Source: JBJSXJ01 sp044235425 (GTDB lineage: Bacteria; Planctomycetota; Planctomycetia; Pirellulales; Pirellulaceae). From it: a stretch of DNA of 64,000 bases. The notes below the pieces were generated by a model. That model worked only from the letters and a program-made list of their open reading frames with translations. It did not search any database and was not told where the DNA came from. Numbering within the stretch: position 1 is the stretch's first letter; each line of letters starts with the position of its first letter. The stretch covers positions 1 through 64,000 of the forward strand of contig JBIIHW010000024.1 of the NCBI GenBank assembly GCA_044235425.1. The letters run 5' to 3'. The translations under genes and the position numbers were made by a program. Shown piece by piece: positions 16,631-25,448 of the stretch.

Positions 16631-16969
16631 ATGGGCAAGAAACTGTATGTCGGCAATTTGAACTATCGCGTGACCAGCGAGAACCTGGAACAGCTCTTCA
16701 GCCAATTCGGCCAAGTGGTCAAGGCTGAAGTGGTGAAGGATCGCGACACGGGGAACAGCAAGGGTTTTGGCTTTGTGGAAATGGCGGACGCTGGCGCAGC
16801 CAACAGCGCCATCGAAGCACTCCACGACAAGGATCACGAAGGTCGTCCTCTGATCGTCAACGAGGCTCGTCCTCGTGAAGATCGTCCTCGCGGTGGCGGC
16901 GGCGGTGGCCGTGGCTACGGTGGTGGCGGCGGCGGCTATGGTGGCGGCGGCGGCTACGGCCGTCGTTAA
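16631..16969 (+). CDS. Glycine-rich RRM RNA-binding protein
   Basis: 112 residues from ATG 16631, with AAGGAG 7 nt upstream (ATG 16628 is adjacent and also possible). One RNA recognition motif, residues ~3-80, with RNP2 LYVGNL and RNP1 KGFGFVEM, followed by a short basic spacer and a Gly/Tyr/Arg tail of GYGGGGGG type. This matches bacterial and cyanobacterial Rbp proteins that bind single-stranded RNA, often after cold shock. Monocistronic, with a strong intrinsic terminator 35 bp downstream. Confidence 0.93.
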   Translation: MGKKLYVGNLNYRVTSENLEQLFSQFGQVVKAEVVKDRDTGNSKGFGFVEMADAGAANSAIEALHDKDHEGRPLIVNEARPREDRPRGGGGGGRGYGGGGGGYGGGGGYGRR

Positions 16970-17004
16970 TCGCTGCAGCCTCACCCGCAGTTGCTGAATC
17001 AACA

Positions 17005-17054
17005 CGCGGATCAGATAGACTCGATCAGGGTCTAACTGGTCCGCGATTTTTTTT
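17005..17054 (+). terminator. Intrinsic terminator of the RRM gene
   Basis: A 16-bp stem (CGCGGATCAGATAGAC with GTCTAACTGGTCCGCG, one mismatch and one G-U) closes over a 9-nt loop, followed by A and eight T at 17046-17054. Position 35 bp after the stop codon fits. Confidence 0.9.
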
Positions 17055-17238
17055 GGGCCATCTGGGATTCACGTCGAGCTGACACGGCGAATGCCGGGGG
17101 ATTTTCGCAGGCCTGGCGCCGGTGCCCCAGGGTTTTCCGTTGAATCGAACCTAAGAGTCCAGGTGTTCTCAGCGTCCGTCAGTTTTTCGGGAAGCCCTGG
17201 GGAAGAGATTTGTCGACTAGTTTTCCTGAACGGCGCAT

Positions 17239-17276
17239 AAAAAAAGCCCCCGGAAACAGCGGGTCCCAGGGGGGCT
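17239..17276 (-). terminator. Intrinsic terminator on the minus strand
   Basis: Reading the minus strand, AGCCCCC (17276-17270) pairs with GGGGGCT (17251-17245), and seven T follow (17245-17239). It lies about 255 bp beyond the stop of the trans-sulfuration gene and ends the structured RNA candidate. Confidence 0.85.
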
Positions 17277-17483
17277 AAGAACTCCGCTATGTTCCGGGAG
17301 CGATTGGACGGTGGGCGACGACTCACATCCTGTGAGTCGTCGCGCGCCTCGAACCCATTCACCACAAGGGATCCGTCGTTCGCGAACAGCTTCCGTGCTG
17401 CTGTTGAACGCCGCGGTCCGCAGAGACAAGTTCGCAGGCAACTTGCTCCAGATGCAGACTCAACCTCGTGGTTGCTCGTGTGA
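17239..17483 (-). ncRNA. Candidate structured non-coding RNA (~245 nt)
   Basis: A unit with its own promoter-like element (17490-17519) and terminator but no credible ORF. Between them the minus strand contains a series of hairpins: CAACC/GGTTG (17461-17474), CAAGTT/AACTTG (17427-17445), a nested GTTC-AACAGC / GCTGTT-GAAC (17378-17409), and a perfect 13-bp stem GCGACGACTCACA / TGTGAGTCGTCGC with a 3-nt loop (17315-17343). I see no tmRNA, RNase P or SRP landmarks. A 6S-like or lineage-specific RNA is possible; a long 3' UTR of the upstream gene is the alternative. Confidence 0.5.
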
Positions 17484-17489
17484 GGCGGG

Positions 17490-17519
17490 AGAATACGGGA
17501 AAGCGTCTTTCCGGGTCAA
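17490..17519 (-). promoter_or_regulatory. Sigma70-type promoter of the RNA candidate
   Basis: On the minus strand TTGACC (17519-17514) and TATTCT (17495-17490) are separated by 18 nt, matching 5 of 6 and 4 of 6 consensus bases. The predicted start is near 17483. It sits in the 12 bp just past the stop of the gene at 17531, in a stretch otherwise GC-rich. Confidence 0.45.
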
Positions 17520-17530
17520 TACGGAAATTT

Positions 17531-18751
17531 TTACGCCCCAGCTGGCTCTAAGGCCTGCTTTAAATCGGCGATCAGATCAGCCGTGTTTTCGATGCCGCAG
17601 GAGAGCCGAATCATGTTGTCGTAGATTCCAAAACGAGCTCGATCTTCCGGTGCATAATCAAAATAGCTCATCACCATCGGCTGCTCGATCAGCGATTCCA
17701 CACCGCCCAGGCTCGGACCAATGCGCGGAATACAGACGCGATCAATCACATCTGCGGTCTGGCGCCAGTCGGCATCCCGCAACAAGAACGTGATCAAACC
17801 ACCAAAGCCGCGCATCGTGCGCCGCGCGACATCGTGATAAGCGTGACTTTCCAACCCCGGATAATAAACTCGCTCCACCCGCGGATGCGCAGCCAGGAAC
17901 TGAGCGATGGCCAAGCCATTCGCATTCTGCCGCTCCATGCGCAATTCGAAGGTCTTCAGCCCGCGCTGCAGCAGATAAATATTCTGCGGCGAATTGATGG
18001 CTCCCATGATGCCGCGCAGTTTTCGGACCGGCTCCAATTGAGCTTCGCTACCCACGATGACGCCGGCCAGCAGATCATTGTGCCCCCCCAGATACTTCGT
18101 GGCCGAATGCAACACGTAATCGACGCCGTAGCGCAGCGGCTGCACGTTGTAAGGCGTCGCTAACGTCGCATCAATCAGCGTTTCCACGTGGTGACGGCGA
18201 CCAATCGCCGCAAACTTTTCCAAATCCACCACGCTGAGATGCGGATTGGTCGGTGATTCGCTGATGAGCATCTTCGTGCGGGGAGTGATGGCGGCTTCCA
18301 TCGCTGCATAATCACCCGTTTTCACCTGATGCGTGACCACGCCGTAACGCGACAGGTGCTTCGTGCAGAACTCGCGACTGCGATGGTAGCACTCATCGAA
18401 AAAAATCACCTCGTCGCCACCATTCACCTTCGCCATCAGCAGCCCGACGATTGCCGCCATTCCAGTGGCGAAGAGAAGTGCCGTCTCGCCGCCATCGAGT
18501 GCGGCGAGTTTCCGTTCGACCACCTTTTCGCCCGGGTTTCCATAACGCCCGTATTCCTCCCGTGGCTGCTTCTGCTGAATGAAATCCAGCACTGCTTGAG
18601 TGTTATCGAAGGTGTAGGTAGCGGCACATACGATCGGATCAACGATCGCATCCGCCAGTTTGTGATGAGCTTCGCCGGCATGTACCGCCAGTGTCGAAGC
18701 CCCTAATTCGGTGGCGGGCGAAATACGTTCCAGTTGCAGCCGTCCGGTCAT
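17531..18751 (-). CDS. Trans-sulfuration PLP enzyme (cystathionine gamma-synthase/lyase family)
   Basis: 406 residues. Cys/Met metabolism PLP-dependent enzyme: YGRYGNPGEKVVERKLAALDGGE, the FATGMAAI turn contacting the cofactor, SPTNPHLSVVD, the Schiff-base Lys in HSATKYLGGHND, and RLSCGIENTADLIADL near the end. These enzymes make or split cystathionine, or sulfhydrylate O-acylhomoserine; the exact reaction cannot be told from sequence alone. Full length. Monocistronic, followed by the candidate RNA unit. Confidence 0.92.
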   Translation of the reverse strand: MTGRLQLERISPATELGASTLAVHAGEAHHKLADAIVDPIVCAATYTFDNTQAVLDFIQQKQPREEYGRYGNPGEKVVERKLAALDGGETALLFATGMAAIVGLLMAKVNGGDEVIFFDECYHRSREFCTKHLSRYGVVTHQVKTGDYAAMEAAITPRTKMLISESPTNPHLSVVDLEKFAAIGRRHHVETLIDATLATPYNVQPLRYGVDYVLHSATKYLGGHNDLLAGVIVGSEAQLEPVRKLRGIMGAINSPQNIYLLQRGLKTFELRMERQNANGLAIAQFLAAHPRVERVYYPGLESHAYHDVARRTMRGFGGLITFLLRDADWRQTADVIDRVCIPRIGPSLGGVESLIEQPMVMSYFDYAPEDRARFGIYDNMIRLSCGIENTADLIADLKQALEPAGA

Positions 18752-19293
18752 CGCTTACAAGCTCCCCAAATCCAAACCTACCCCAGCGCACCGCAACAGC
18801 AGGAACCGTCACTCGGAAGACACGCTCGGGAGAACTCGGCCAACATGACCGCTGCGGGCCCTGATGCATCGTCCAGCACGATGCGACCGAAAGAGCAATT
18901 ACGTGGGGGGGAAAGTGGTTCGAAGACCAGCTCCGAACTCCCTATTCCCATTACAGTCCACGCCAACGGCTCTTTAGCAGGTCAGGCTGCAAGCGGCCAC
19001 AAATCCCTCATGGTCGCCGGATTGTAATCCGCAAACAGGGACGCGACAAGCAGCGCCACGGGGCGAGGCAACGTGGAGCAGCGGGCGGCGCAACCAAACT
19101 CGCCACGCCATCGCTGTGCCGGAATCATCTGGGGAAATCACCCACCTGGGCCCCGGAATCGCTTCCCACAAAGCCCCCCGCAAACGTACAATGGCACTTG
19201 TTTGTCATTTGCCCCGCTCCGACCCCTGCACTCGGGCTCGCCCCCTCCTAAGGCCGCTGCTCGGCATCTGACCCAGCCACGAGAGGATTCCAC
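18752..19293. other. 542-bp intergenic region
   Basis: Divergent region between the trans-sulfuration gene (minus) and the HEAT-repeat gene (plus). Open frames here have no ribosome sites or recognisable content. No clear promoter, repeat or terminator was found. The base composition matches the surroundings. Confidence 0.5.
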
Positions 19294-20517
19294 TTGCCAC
19301 GATTCACCGTTGAGCGACTACTCAGCTTCGAACTCATCCTCGCGCTGCTCTTGCCATTCAGCCCACTCACCAATTTGTGGCCACTCTCCGTCATCGCCAA
19401 TTCCGAAGCTGCTGCCCAAGAAAATCCTTCCGCCGCTGACCTCCGCCGATTGCTCGATCAGTTAGGTGACGAGCAGTATCAAGCGCGTGAGCAGGCGGCT
19501 GAGAAACTGCTGCGGATGGGACCACCCGCCGTCGCGGCCTTGCAAGCCGGGCGGCGACACCCCGATCGCGAAGTTCGCTACCGCTGCGAACGTATCTTAC
19601 TGCTGATCACTCAGCAAGATTTCGAATTGAAACTCACTGCATTCCTGCGTGATGCCGGGTCGGGAAAGAGCAGCGATTTACCGGGCTGGGAAGCGTATCG
19701 CAGCAGCTATGGCGATACGCGCGATACACGCCTGCTGTTCGTCGAAATGCAGCGCGCCGAACCAGAGCTGCTCGCCGCTCTCGACCGTGGCCCCGGAGCA
19801 GCGATTGATCTGCTGGTATCGCGAGTGCAAGAGTTTCAGCGCGGTTTACAAGGCCAGAATGCCGAGATCCCCACGGGCAGCATGGCTTCACTCCTGCATG
19901 TCGCGGTGAAGGCACGAGCAGAATCAAACTTGGCGGCCGGTCAGCAGCTCTATTCACTCTGTCATCAACCCTCATTCCGCAATGCCATCACCACGGGCGT
20001 ACATAAGGAACTCCTGCGAAAGATGCTCGGTGATTGGATTGTGCGCGGAGATGACAATTTGGCTTACATGGGAATCATGCTCGCCATGCAGTATGAGATG
20101 AAGGAGGGAATTGGACCGGCAGAAAAGATTATGAAGAACCAAGGATCGCAGCCCTACATTCGCCAATATGCGATTCTCATGCTCGCTCGGCTGGGCGGTC
20201 CCGAACATCTCCCGCTGCTCGAAGCCTGCCTCACCGATGAACGGTCGATTGGTACCTGGCAGATTCAAAACGTGAACATCAACACGCAAGTGCGTGATGT
20301 GGCTCTGGCCTCCTTGGTGCTCCTCACCAAACAGCAACCAAAGGATTATGGATTTGAGCGGTTACAGACCAATCCTCAACAATTATTTTCACCGATCACA
20401 GCTGGTTTTGAATCGGCTGATGCCCGCGCCCAAGCGGTGAAGAAATGGCGCGAATACCGTGAAAAGATGCCGGCTGTTGTGCCGGCAGCCAAGCCGGACG
20501 ACGGCTCTAAGAAATAA
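19294..20517 (+). CDS. Exported HEAT-repeat protein
   Basis: 407 residues from TTG 19294, supported by AGAGGA 6 nt upstream. A long hydrophobic signal segment (residues ~9-40, ending near SEAAAQE) predicts export. Residues ~45-105 contain helical repeats of HEAT type (LLDQLGDEQYQAREQAAEKLLRMG; AALQAGRRHPDREVRYRCERIL), a motif common in planctomycete secreted proteins and used for protein-protein contact. A second helical array occurs at ~270-365 (YIRQYAILMLARLGGPEHLPLLEACL). No catalytic motif. It is 17 bp upstream of the DEAD-box gene, perhaps only by chance. Confidence 0.75.
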   Translation: MPRFTVERLLSFELILALLLPFSPLTNLWPLSVIANSEAAAQENPSAADLRRLLDQLGDEQYQAREQAAEKLLRMGPPAVAALQAGRRHPDREVRYRCERILLLITQQDFELKLTAFLRDAGSGKSSDLPGWEAYRSSYGDTRDTRLLFVEMQRAEPELLAALDRGPGAAIDLLVSRVQEFQRGLQGQNAEIPTGSMASLLHVAVKARAESNLAAGQQLYSLCHQPSFRNAITTGVHKELLRKMLGDWIVRGDDNLAYMGIMLAMQYEMKEGIGPAEKIMKNQGSQPYIRQYAILMLARLGGPEHLPLLEACLTDERSIGTWQIQNVNINTQVRDVALASLVLLTKQQPKDYGFERLQTNPQQLFSPITAGFESADARAQAVKKWREYREKMPAVVPAAKPDDGSKK

Positions 20518-20534
20518 CTCTAATTGGATACGAG

Positions 20535-21872
20535 ATGACAGAAAAAGTTCGTTTTGCAGATTTGGATATATCCGTCGAGATGTTGGAATTACTGGAGGAC
20601 GTTGGTTATGAGTATCCAACGGACATTCAAGCCGGTTTAATTCCGCTCGCTTTGGAAGGCTATGATGTTTTAGGTCAAGCGCGGACAGGCACGGGTAAAA
20701 CCGCTTCCTTCGTAATTCCCATCTTGGAACAAGTTGCTCCGCGTGATGAGATTGCCGGCGTACAGGCCATCATCCTGGTGCCCACCCGAGAACTGGCCGT
20801 GCAGGTGCACGACGAAGTAGTGAAACTGGCCGATGGGTTAGACCTCGATTGCGTCGCCGTCTACGGTGGCACGCCCATTCGCGGACAGATTGAAAAGCTG
20901 AAGCGCGGAGCGGAAGTGGTGGTGGGAACACCGGGCCGAGTGCTCGATCACATCAGTCGCGGCACTTTGCAGCTCAACGATATCTGGTGTGTCGTGCTCG
21001 ATGAAGCCGATCGAATGCTCGATATCGGCTTTCGACCCGACATCGAAAAAATCTTGCGCCGTTGCCCGCGCGATCGACAGACGTTGTTGCTGAGTGCCAC
21101 CGTGCCGGCCGATATCAAGAAGTTGGCGGAGCGCTACATGGTGAAGCCGAAGGTTGTCAATTGCGCACCACAGGTCGCGGTGGAAACAATTGAACAATTT
21201 TATTTCACGATCAATCCCGATCAGAAATTTGATTTACTGGTCAAGCTGATTGAACGCGAACAGCCGAAACAGGCCATCGTCTTTTGCCGTACGAAACGTG
21301 GCACGGATCGCATCGCCGAGAAACTCGGAAAGAAAATCCAAGGTGTCTCCTGTATCCATGGTGACATGGGTCAGGGAGCACGCGACTCCGTCATGCGTAA
21401 ATTCCGCGCCGGCAACGTCCGCTACCTTGTCGCCACCGACGTCGTGGGACGAGGCATCGATGTCTCCAGTATCTCACACATCATCAACTTCGACATCCCG
21501 GAGTTCTGCGATGATTATGTACATCGAGTGGGACGTACGGGCCGGATGGGACGTGAAGGCGTAGCTTATACGTTTGTTTGCCCACACGAAGGTCCACAGC
21601 TGACGAGCATCGAGAACCGCATCGATCGATTGCTCAAACGAGATCAGATGCCCGACTTGGCGCCGTCACGCACCATGCCGGGGGCAATTCCTGGGTCCAT
21701 GCCGGAGCGACCGGGCCCCACTGGCCCGTCAGATGGTGGGGGCGGTTCTACGACCGCTGGCGTCGACGGAGCGGCAGTGACCGATGAATCTGCTGGCACG
21801 GGATCCCCGCCACGTGCAGTCCCCGCCGAGCTCCAGCGACGAGGTGGCAAACGCTATCGCCGCGCACTGTAG
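20535..21872 (+). CDS. DEAD-box ATP-dependent RNA helicase
   Basis: 445 residues. All helicase motifs are present in order: Q-motif region GYEYPTDIQAGLIPLAL, motif I ARTGTGKT, Ia PTRELAVQ, Ib TPGRVLDH, II DEAD, III SAT, IV region IVFCRTKRGTD, V ATDVVGRGIDV and VI HRVGRTGR. The core of about 370 residues is followed by a disordered Pro/Gly/Ser/Ala-rich tail ending in a basic GGKRYRRAL. Likely acts in ribosome assembly or mRNA turnover like RhlE/CshA-type enzymes; subgroup uncertain. Cytoplasmic. Confidence 0.96.
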   Translation: MTEKVRFADLDISVEMLELLEDVGYEYPTDIQAGLIPLALEGYDVLGQARTGTGKTASFVIPILEQVAPRDEIAGVQAIILVPTRELAVQVHDEVVKLADGLDLDCVAVYGGTPIRGQIEKLKRGAEVVVGTPGRVLDHISRGTLQLNDIWCVVLDEADRMLDIGFRPDIEKILRRCPRDRQTLLLSATVPADIKKLAERYMVKPKVVNCAPQVAVETIEQFYFTINPDQKFDLLVKLIEREQPKQAIVFCRTKRGTDRIAEKLGKKIQGVSCIHGDMGQGARDSVMRKFRAGNVRYLVATDVVGRGIDVSSISHIINFDIPEFCDDYVHRVGRTGRMGREGVAYTFVCPHEGPQLTSIENRIDRLLKRDQMPDLAPSRTMPGAIPGSMPERPGPTGPSDGGGGSTTAGVDGAAVTDESAGTGSPPRAVPAELQRRGGKRYRRAL

Positions 21873-22200
21873 GTAATCGCGGAACTCATCACGCAGCGAA
21901 GCCTCCAAACATTTCCCGAAAGCCCGTCTCTGGTGTCTTTGGCGAGAATGGAGACATCCTTCTCACCTAGACATCTTTTGCACGGAGACACGGGGGACAC
22001 GAAGAGGCGCTGACAGAGTTCTGTCGACGATGCGTGTTCGTGCTATCGGCGTTGATGTCACTCGTCCCATTCGTGTCATTCGTGGTCCAGACCTCACCTC
22101 ATAAAAAACAGGTGACGGACGATGTTTATTGATCGCTACTGCCTGATACACTGGACGTTGTTCAGTTTGCTCAGCGGGACAGGCCAGGGAGTGTGCAGCG
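21873..22200. other. 328-bp intergenic region with decayed repeat text
   Basis: No gene. It contains fragments of the 'tttggcg / gagacacgg' type (for example CTCTGGTGTCTTTGGCGAG at 21929-21947 and GCACGGAGACACGGGGGACA at 21978-21997) that recur in degraded form near 26400-26540 and 40380-40440. Such text is typical of decayed dispersed elements between genes in several phyla. Confidence 0.5.
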
Positions 22201-23274
22201 ATGGCTATCGGTTTTGGAATTATCGGTTGTGGGATGATCGCCAAGTTTCACAGTAAGGCGATTGCGGACATTCGTGGTGCTCGACTGATCGGGTGCTATA
22301 GCCGCACCGGCGAAAAAGCTGAGCGGTTAGCGGCGGAAGTGGGTTGTCAGCCCTATGCCGATTTACCTGCGATGCTCGCCAATCCCGACATTCATGTCGT
22401 CACGGTCTGCACGCCCAGTGGAGCTCATCTGGAGCCGGCGGTGGCCGCCGCCAAAGCCGGCAAGCATGTCATCGTCGAGAAGCCACTCGAAATCTCTCTC
22501 AGTCGCTGTGACGCGATCATCAAGGCCTGTCGTGACAATCAAGTGACCCTCGCCACCATCTTCCCGTCACGCTTTCATGAATCCGCCCAGCTGCTCAAAC
22601 AAGCCGTCGATGCCGGCCGCTTCGGGCGTCTCACCGTCGGCGATGCCTACGTGAAGTGGTATCGCACTCAGCAGTATTACGACAGCGGTGCCTGGCGAGG
22701 AACTTGGAAATTGGATGGCGGTGGAGCGCTCATGAATCAAGCCATTCACAGCGTCGACCTCCTCACCTGGCTCATGGGCCCCGTCGCCGAGGTGACGGCG
22801 CGAGTGGCCACGTTGGCTCACGAACGGATTGAGGTGGAAGATGTGGCGATGGCAACGTTGAAGTTTGCCAACGGGGCACTCGGAGTGATCGAAGCCACGA
22901 CGGCCGCCTATCCCGGCGCACTCAAACGCATCGAAATCCACGGCTCCGAGGGATCCGCGGTGCTGGAAGAGGAAAGTATTCGCCAGTGGTCATTTGCCAA
23001 AGTTACCAAGCGCGATGAAGCGTTATTGGAGCGCATGCGAAATAAGACGAAGACCGGTGGCGGGGCCGCTGATCCGGCAGCCATCGGTCATCATGGCCAC
23101 ATGCTGCTCTTTAAGGATGTGCTGGACGCAATCAAAAAAGGGCGCACACCGCTCATCGATGGCACCGAAGGTCGTCGCTCCGTAGAAATCATTCAAGCGA
23201 TCTACAAGGCCGCTGAGACCGGCAAAACCGTTACTCTGCCACTGAAGAACGATCCCGTTTTCCGGTCGCGATAA
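22201..23274 (+). CDS. Gfo/Idh/MocA family oxidoreductase
   Basis: 357 residues. N-terminal Rossmann motif FGIIGCGMIAKFHSKAI, then the HVIVEKPLEISL catalytic-Lys signature, then the C-terminal substrate domain with WKLDGGGALMNQAIHSVDLL (conserved His). No signal peptide. NAD(P)-dependent sugar or cyclitol oxidoreductase of unknown substrate. Preceded by AGGGAG about 11 nt upstream. Convergent with the barnase-like gene 8 bp away. Confidence 0.9.
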   Translation: MAIGFGIIGCGMIAKFHSKAIADIRGARLIGCYSRTGEKAERLAAEVGCQPYADLPAMLANPDIHVVTVCTPSGAHLEPAVAAAKAGKHVIVEKPLEISLSRCDAIIKACRDNQVTLATIFPSRFHESAQLLKQAVDAGRFGRLTVGDAYVKWYRTQQYYDSGAWRGTWKLDGGGALMNQAIHSVDLLTWLMGPVAEVTARVATLAHERIEVEDVAMATLKFANGALGVIEATTAAYPGALKRIEIHGSEGSAVLEEESIRQWSFAKVTKRDEALLERMRNKTKTGGGAADPAAIGHHGHMLLFKDVLDAIKKGRTPLIDGTEGRRSVEIIQAIYKAAETGKTVTLPLKNDPVFRSR

Positions 23275-23282
23275 TCCAGCTT

Positions 23283-24092
23283 TTATTCGCGTACGCTCAA
23301 ACGCTGAAAGCTGCGGTAATGATCGGGAGTGTAATAGCACTCTTGTTCTTTACCGAGCACAATTCGCTGCGGTCCGGGGCCGCGTAGCTTGGGCGTGGGA
23401 TGCACATATTCGGTGTAGTAGCCATTCGGTTTTCGCGGTAAACGTCCTTCGCGGTTCTGGAAGACACTGCCATCGTTGCGATGTGGAAACGATTCCCCAC
23501 GACGTATACGGGCTAGCGTCGGGGAAACATCCACGTCACCCTGATAGACAATATTGCCGTCCTCATCACGAATGGTTTGACCACGGATGATCGTGCTCCT
23601 GGTTGCCGCTGGCGCTGGTGACGTTGCGGCTGGTGACGTTGCGGCTGGTGACGTTGCGGCTGGTGACGCGGGAGATTTTGCCGCTGGCGATGTTCCAGTC
23701 TTGGAACTAGTCACCGACCGCTCGCGGTCCTGCGGCTCTGGATCCGTCGACCGACCTTCAGCCGCGCGGTCCGCCGGCGCCCGCTCAGTCGGCGCCCGCT
23801 CACTCGGCGCCGCGTCATCCGTCGCGGAGCCAATCGTAATCGGCTCGCGCGATTTCCTGCCCGCTCCACCTTCACCCGACTCAGCGCTGCCCTCCGGAGC
23901 TGCCGACGAACGATTGTCCGTGGCGGGAGTGGTGGAAGATGGTTTTCCGCTGGACGGCAACCAGCCTTTTTTCTCGGCCACATAGATGGCCAAAACCACG
24001 GCTAGCATCACTGCCAACCGCCACATGGCTCGGCGAGCTGATCCTGGTTCACGACGCAGTGAAGTCGATCCATTCTGATCCGTTTGATTCAT
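23283..24092 (-). CDS. Membrane-anchored barnase/RNase Sa-like guanyl ribonuclease
   Basis: 269 residues from ATG 24092. Cytoplasmic Arg-rich start, one transmembrane span (RLAVMLAVVLAIYVA, ~24-38), a ~130-residue disordered linker rich in Ser/Pro/Ala/Arg with four SPAAT-like repeats, then a microbial RNase domain (~170-269). The domain has FQNREGRLPRKPNGYYTEY (Glu general base), GPQRIVLG (Arg) and YYTPDHYRSFQRL (His general acid), the three catalytic residues of the barnase/Sa family. The enzyme should face the outside. No barstar-like inhibitor gene is adjacent. Linker repeats correspond to GGCTGGTGACGTTGC units near 23615-23665 (plus strand). Confidence 0.82.
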   Translation of the reverse strand: MNQTDQNGSTSLRREPGSARRAMWRLAVMLAVVLAIYVAEKKGWLPSSGKPSSTTPATDNRSSAAPEGSAESGEGGAGRKSREPITIGSATDDAAPSERAPTERAPADRAAEGRSTDPEPQDRERSVTSSKTGTSPAAKSPASPAATSPAATSPAATSPAPAATRSTIIRGQTIRDEDGNIVYQGDVDVSPTLARIRRGESFPHRNDGSVFQNREGRLPRKPNGYYTEYVHPTPKLRGPGPQRIVLGKEQECYYTPDHYRSFQRLSVRE

Positions 24093-24180
24093 CGCTCTCA
24101 ACTCATCCTGCTTTTTAAAATCTAGACTAAACCGGAATTCGCTTGCCTGAAGAATTGCCAACTACGCGAACGCTAGCATA

Positions 24181-24834
24181 TCAAGAATCTGATTGAGCGG
24201 TGAGTCGCTGATAATCATCCGGGGTATCCAGATCGTCCGTAATCGTCGGCTGCGATACGACGATTTCGCGCACCGGGTAAACGCCGAGTAACCGATTCAC
24301 ACCCTCATTTTCTTCGAGACGATGCACGGCCTCTGCGAGCTTCCAGGGAAAAAGTACCGGATGCCCGCGGCGCCCCTGATAGGTAGGCACTAGGATGGTG
24401 GGCACTAAAAACGTAGCTGCCGTAGCTGCCGTAGCCGCCGTGGCAGCCGCAACAGCAAACTCATCAAGTAACTGCTGGATGACCGCAACCGACAGGCGTG
24501 GTTGATCAGCAGGTGCAAGCAGCCAGGCACCGGGTAACGCTCGACCCGTCTCGTTCGACTCCGCTTCCAGCCAGCGCAGAGCGTACTGCACCGAAGCTTT
24601 CATGTCGGGCGGATCCATGGCAGGCTGCAACACTTCCACCTGCTCCTGCCGACAGATGGCGGCCAGCGGGTAATCGCTCTGCCGGACCACAACCAAAATG
24701 CGATCGACCGCCGTCGATTTCCACGCTTTCAGCACGTGCTGCATCACGGCCTGACCATTCCAGGGCAGAAGCAATTTTGGTTCACCCATCCGCCGGCTGT
24801 GTCCAGCGGCTGGTATAATTGCCACGGTTTTCAT
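24181..24834 (-). CDS. MobA/MocA-like nucleotidyltransferase
   Basis: 217 residues from ATG 24834, where the motif MKTVAIIPAAGHSRRMGEPK begins. This glycine-rich start plus APADQPRLS and the GHPVLF segment match the NTP-transferase group of molybdenum-cofactor cytidylyl/guanylyltransferases. An Ala/Thr run (AAATAATAATAATF) encoded by near-repeats GTAGCTGCC at 24415-24445 interrupts the second half and looks like a slippage insertion. No other Mo-cofactor gene is nearby, so the substrate is uncertain. Confidence 0.8.
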   Translation of the reverse strand: MKTVAIIPAAGHSRRMGEPKLLLPWNGQAVMQHVLKAWKSTAVDRILVVVRQSDYPLAAICRQEQVEVLQPAMDPPDMKASVQYALRWLEAESNETGRALPGAWLLAPADQPRLSVAVIQQLLDEFAVAAATAATAATAATFLVPTILVPTYQGRRGHPVLFPWKLAEAVHRLEENEGVNRLLGVYPVREIVVSQPTITDDLDTPDDYQRLTAQSDS

Positions 24835-24920
24835 TGAGCTGAACCGGATGAAAAAAAGGTTCCAGAAAAAGACGAGACGAAGAATCGAGACGTGAATCAG
24901 GAAATGGATTAAGTGGGCCG

Positions 24921-25448
24921 ATGAATCGACAACCTGCACAACAACCGCTGGTGATCGTTCGCCCACCGGGCCAAGGTTCCGGATCGGCTATTGTACGAAC
25001 AGTGCTGCTGCGCGACGATGCTTGGCGACTGGCAATCGCCATGTTGACTCTGCTACTCATCGATGCGTTACCGGCCTTCCTCGATGTTATCGGTCACTGG
25101 CAATCTATCCACTCTACCGGAGTGACTCGCTGGGCCGGCTTACTCTTGCTGATAACCGTGATTCATCTCGCTTATCTCTGCTTTGTCGTGCAGCTGGCCG
25201 ACTGGAGCAGTTTCTGGGTGATCGCGCTGTTCTTGCTCGTCCTGGCCATGGCGCACGCAGTGCTACTGGGACTGCTCATGTACGCCAAGCCCAACAGTCC
25301 ACTGATCAGCTGGTGGGAGTTAACCGATTTGTTGAGTTCGCGGTGGTCGCGCTGGTGGGCATTGATTGTCACCAGTGGTGCCAGTTTGTTGGCGTTGATT
25401 GCGGGCATGATGGCGGTTCGGTGGCGAAAGGTAGTCCCGCCAGCATGA
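24921..25448 (+). CDS. Multi-pass membrane protein of unknown function
   Basis: 175 residues with about four transmembrane segments (around 34-56, 70-92, 98-120, 148-168). The N-terminus is Pro/Gln-rich. No recognised family. The stop overlaps the next gene's ATG (ATGA), so it forms a three-gene translationally coupled operon to 26358. Divergent from the MobA-like gene. Confidence 0.7.
   Translation: MNRQPAQQPLVIVRPPGQGSGSAIVRTVLLRDDAWRLAIAMLTLLLIDALPAFLDVIGHWQSIHSTGVTRWAGLLLLITVIHLAYLCFVVQLADWSSFWVIALFLLVLAMAHAVLLGLLMYAKPNSPLISWWELTDLLSSRWSRWWALIVTSGASLLALIAGMMAVRWRKVVPPA

Noticed and set aside
17345..17360. tRNA T-arm-like GGGTTCGAGGC on the minus strand
   Set aside because: No acceptor or anticodon stem surrounds it; it lies within the structured RNA candidate.
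25022..25444. N-terminal extension of the middle membrane-protein gene
   Set aside because: It overlaps the preceding gene out of phase; the ATGA overlap at 25445 gives a natural start.
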